Shown here piece after piece: positions 62,293 to 64,000 of a stretch of 64,000 nt of DNA (its first letter is position 1; the number at the start of each line of letters is the position of its first letter). The notes beneath the pieces were generated by a model. That model did not search any database. It was not told where the DNA came from and was given only the letters and a program-made list of their open reading frames with translations. The position numbers and the translations under genes are program-made. The stretch comes from BNXB01 sp031556375 (GTDB lineage: Bacteria; Bacteroidota; Bacteroidia; Bacteroidales; Azobacteroidaceae), in the NCBI GenBank assembly GCA_031556375.1, contig JAVBTA010000019.1, positions 1 to 64,000 on the forward strand, given 5' to 3'.

Positions 62293-64000
62293 ATGAAGAA
62301 ACTCTTATTGACTGTCGGAATTGTTTTTCTGACAACTGCAGCATTTGCACAATGGAAGCCCGCCGGAGACAAAATTAAAACGGACTGGGCAGGTAAAATC
62401 GACCCTAACAATGTATTACCCGAATATCCACGTCCGATTATGGAACGTGCCGATTGGCAAAACCTCAATGGTTTGTGGGATTATGCGATCCTTCCGGCCG
62501 GACAAGCTGAACCGAATAGCTTTGATGGAAAAATTCTGGTTCCTTTCGCAGTGGAATCCAGCCTTTCTGGTGTTCAAAAACTTGTTGGAGAAAATAATGA
62601 ATTGTGGTACAAACGTACATTTACAGTTCCTTCAAAATGGAAAGGTAAAAACATACTGTTGCATTTTGGTGCTGTGGACTGGAAAGCAGATGTGTATTTG
62701 AATGATGTGAAAATCGGTTCACATACAGGAGGTTATACTCCTTTCTGCTTCGACGTTACTCCATACCTTACCACTGGAAACCAAAAATTGGTAGTTAAAG
62801 TATGGGATGGTACGGATAAAGGATATCAACCTCGTGGAAAGCAAGTTAGCAATCCTCATGGTATTTGGTATACTCCGGTAACAGGGATCTGGCAGACAGT
62901 ATGGATGGAGCCGGTGAACGACATGCATATTAACGCTGTGAAGACAACTCCTGATGTTGATAAAAACCGTTTGTCGGTTAACGTTTGTACTGGAAATACT
63001 CAAGCTGCGGATGTTGTTGAAGTGAAAGTAAAAGATGGATCAAATGTAGTTGCAGTAGCAAAAGCTGTTCCCGGACAAGCTCTGGAACTGAATATCCCTA
63101 ATGCTAAATTGTGGTCTCCAGAGTCTCCTTTCCTTTATGATATGGAAGTAAACTTAATCAGTAAAGGTAAAGTTGTCGACCAGGTGAAGAGCTATTGCGC
63201 TATGCGGAAGATCTCTTCTAAACGTGATGCAAATGGTGTTGTGCGTATGCAATTGAACAATAAAGACTACTTCCAATTCGGGCCTCTGGATCAGGGATGG
63301 TGGCCTGACGGACTGTATACAGCTCCAACTGATGAAGCTTTGCTTTACGATATCAAGAAAACAAAAGATTTCGGATACAATATGATCCGTAAACACGTGA
63401 AAGTAGAGCCTGCACGTTGGTATACTCATTGCGACCGTTTAGGTGTCCTTGTGTGGCAGGATATGCCTAATGGCGATAAGTCACCTCACTGGGATATGTA
63501 TAGCTATTTCTCCGGAACAGAACAAAAACGCACTGCTGAATCGGAAGCTAACTATCGCAAAGAATGGAAAGCGATAATGGATTTTTGTATGCCTTATCCT
63601 TCAGTAGTGATCTGGGTGCCGTTTAACGAAGCATGGGGACAATTCAAAACTCCGGAAATCGTAGAATGGACAAAAACATATGATCCGTCACGTTTGGTAA
63701 ATCCTGCCAGTGGAGGAAACCACTATCGTGTAGGAGATATCCTTGACTTGCACAGATATCCGGGTCCGGAAATGTTGATGTATGATGCGGAACGTGTTAC
63801 TGTGTTGGGCGAATATGGAGGTATCGGCCTTCCATTGCAAGGCCACTTGTGGCAACCTGATAAGAACTGGGGTTATGTTCAGTTCAAAAATTCAAAAGAA
63901 GTTACCGATGAATATGTGAAATTCGCGGAACAACTTAAGAAATTGATTAAAGCAGGATATTCTGCAGCTGTTTATACTCAAACAACAGATGTTGAAGGAG
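62293..64000 (+). CDS. GH2-family glycoside hydrolase, 5' part (cut by the window end)
   Basis: Open from ATG 62293 to the window edge, 569 codons visible. Signal peptide (MKKLLLTVGIVFLTTAAFA), sugar-binding jelly roll (about 40-200, with ELWYKRTFTVPSKWKGK and HFGAVDWKADVYLN), Ig-like domain, then a TIM barrel. Acid/base E446 (WVPFNEAWG) and nucleophile E507 (VLGEYGG) are in place, so it should be active. GH2 includes beta-galactosidases, beta-glucuronidases and arabinopyranosidases; specificity is unknown. Third gene of the HTCS-controlled operon. Its 3' end is outside the window. Confidence 0.9.
   Translation, partial: MKKLLLTVGIVFLTTAAFAQWKPAGDKIKTDWAGKIDPNNVLPEYPRPIMERADWQNLNGLWDYAILPAGQAEPNSFDGKILVPFAVESSLSGVQKLVGENNELWYKRTFTVPSKWKGKNILLHFGAVDWKADVYLNDVKIGSHTGGYTPFCFDVTPYLTTGNQKLVVKVWDGTDKGYQPRGKQVSNPHGIWYTPVTGIWQTVWMEPVNDMHINAVKTTPDVDKNRLSVNVCTGNTQAADVVEVKVKDGSNVVAVAKAVPGQALELNIPNAKLWSPESPFLYDMEVNLISKGKVVDQVKSYCAMRKISSKRDANGVVRMQLNNKDYFQFGPLDQGWWPDGLYTAPTDEALLYDIKKTKDFGYNMIRKHVKVEPARWYTHCDRLGVLVWQDMPNGDKSPHWDMYSYFSGTEQKRTAESEANYRKEWKAIMDFCMPYPSVVIWVPFNEAWGQFKTPEIVEWTKTYDPSRLVNPASGGNHYRVGDILDLHRYPGPEMLMYDAERVTVLGEYGGIGLPLQGHLWQPDKNWGYVQFKNSKEVTDEYVKFAEQLKKLIKAGYSAAVYTQTTDVEG

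Overview
The window comes from a Bacteroidales chromosome. Almost every promoter that can be read is the Bacteroidetes type (-7 TAnnTTTG, sometimes with a -33 TTTG about 20 nt upstream). Shine-Dalgarno sequences are weak or absent, base composition is low GC, and there are SusC/SusD proteins, a hybrid two-component regulator and many lipoproteins. Two secreted proteins end in type IX secretion (T9SS) sorting domains. That argues against Bacteroides in the strict sense and favours a Porphyromonadaceae, Barnesiellaceae, Dysgonomonadaceae or Tannerellaceae relative. The species cannot be named from the sequence alone.

Region 1 (1-24.6 kb) is mostly housekeeping: the 3' end of a 5S rRNA, an iron-type superoxide dismutase with an unexpected signal peptide, a sugar nucleotidyltransferase, a GDSL hydrolase, an ABC-F ATPase, an M13 peptidase, a DUF1015 protein, DnaN, a DnaQ-like exonuclease, a GldF-GldG fusion, an ECF sigma factor, an NfeD protease, a threonine pair (ApgM-like putative homoserine kinase plus ThrC), a YigZ protein, PepD, a flippase-like protein, RsmA, CorA and a lipoprotein aldose 1-epimerase. 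Between them lie the C-terminal stub of an outer-membrane receptor (10.2-10.85 kb), a possible small RNA (13.37-13.5 kb) and one REP-like element (18.88-18.96 kb).

Region 2 (24.6-25.6 kb) is the wreck of a MacAB-type efflux operon: adaptor, ATPase and permease remnants remain in operon order but are fused by deletions and stopped.

Region 3 (25.65-64 kb) is a large polysaccharide utilisation locus that continues past the window edge. It holds a SusC/SusD/DUF3823 glycan-capture set, four DUF1680 (GH127/GH146-type) proteins with the Glu-x-Cys and Cys-Cys zinc ligands, five GH43-type five-bladed propellers, a GH2 enzyme (cut by the window end), a 'glutaminase-family' protein, a T9SS-exported barrel protein, a T9SS-exported PNGase F homologue, a NahK-like sugar 1-kinase, an uncharacterised two-gene ABC unit and one hybrid two-component regulator (HTCS). 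The enzyme set points to a glycan rich in L-arabinofuranose. The PNGase F and NahK homologues suggest that glycoprotein is also handled.

The strongest new observation is a common promoter layout in Region 3. Five transcription starts (before the genes starting at 29716, 39048, 44404 and 56672 on the minus strand and 60135 on the plus strand) each carry two direct boxes exactly 21 bp apart. The second box has an invariant TTGAC and begins exactly 41 bp before a -7 element. This is best read as the operator of the HTCS at 46722 and defines its local regulon.
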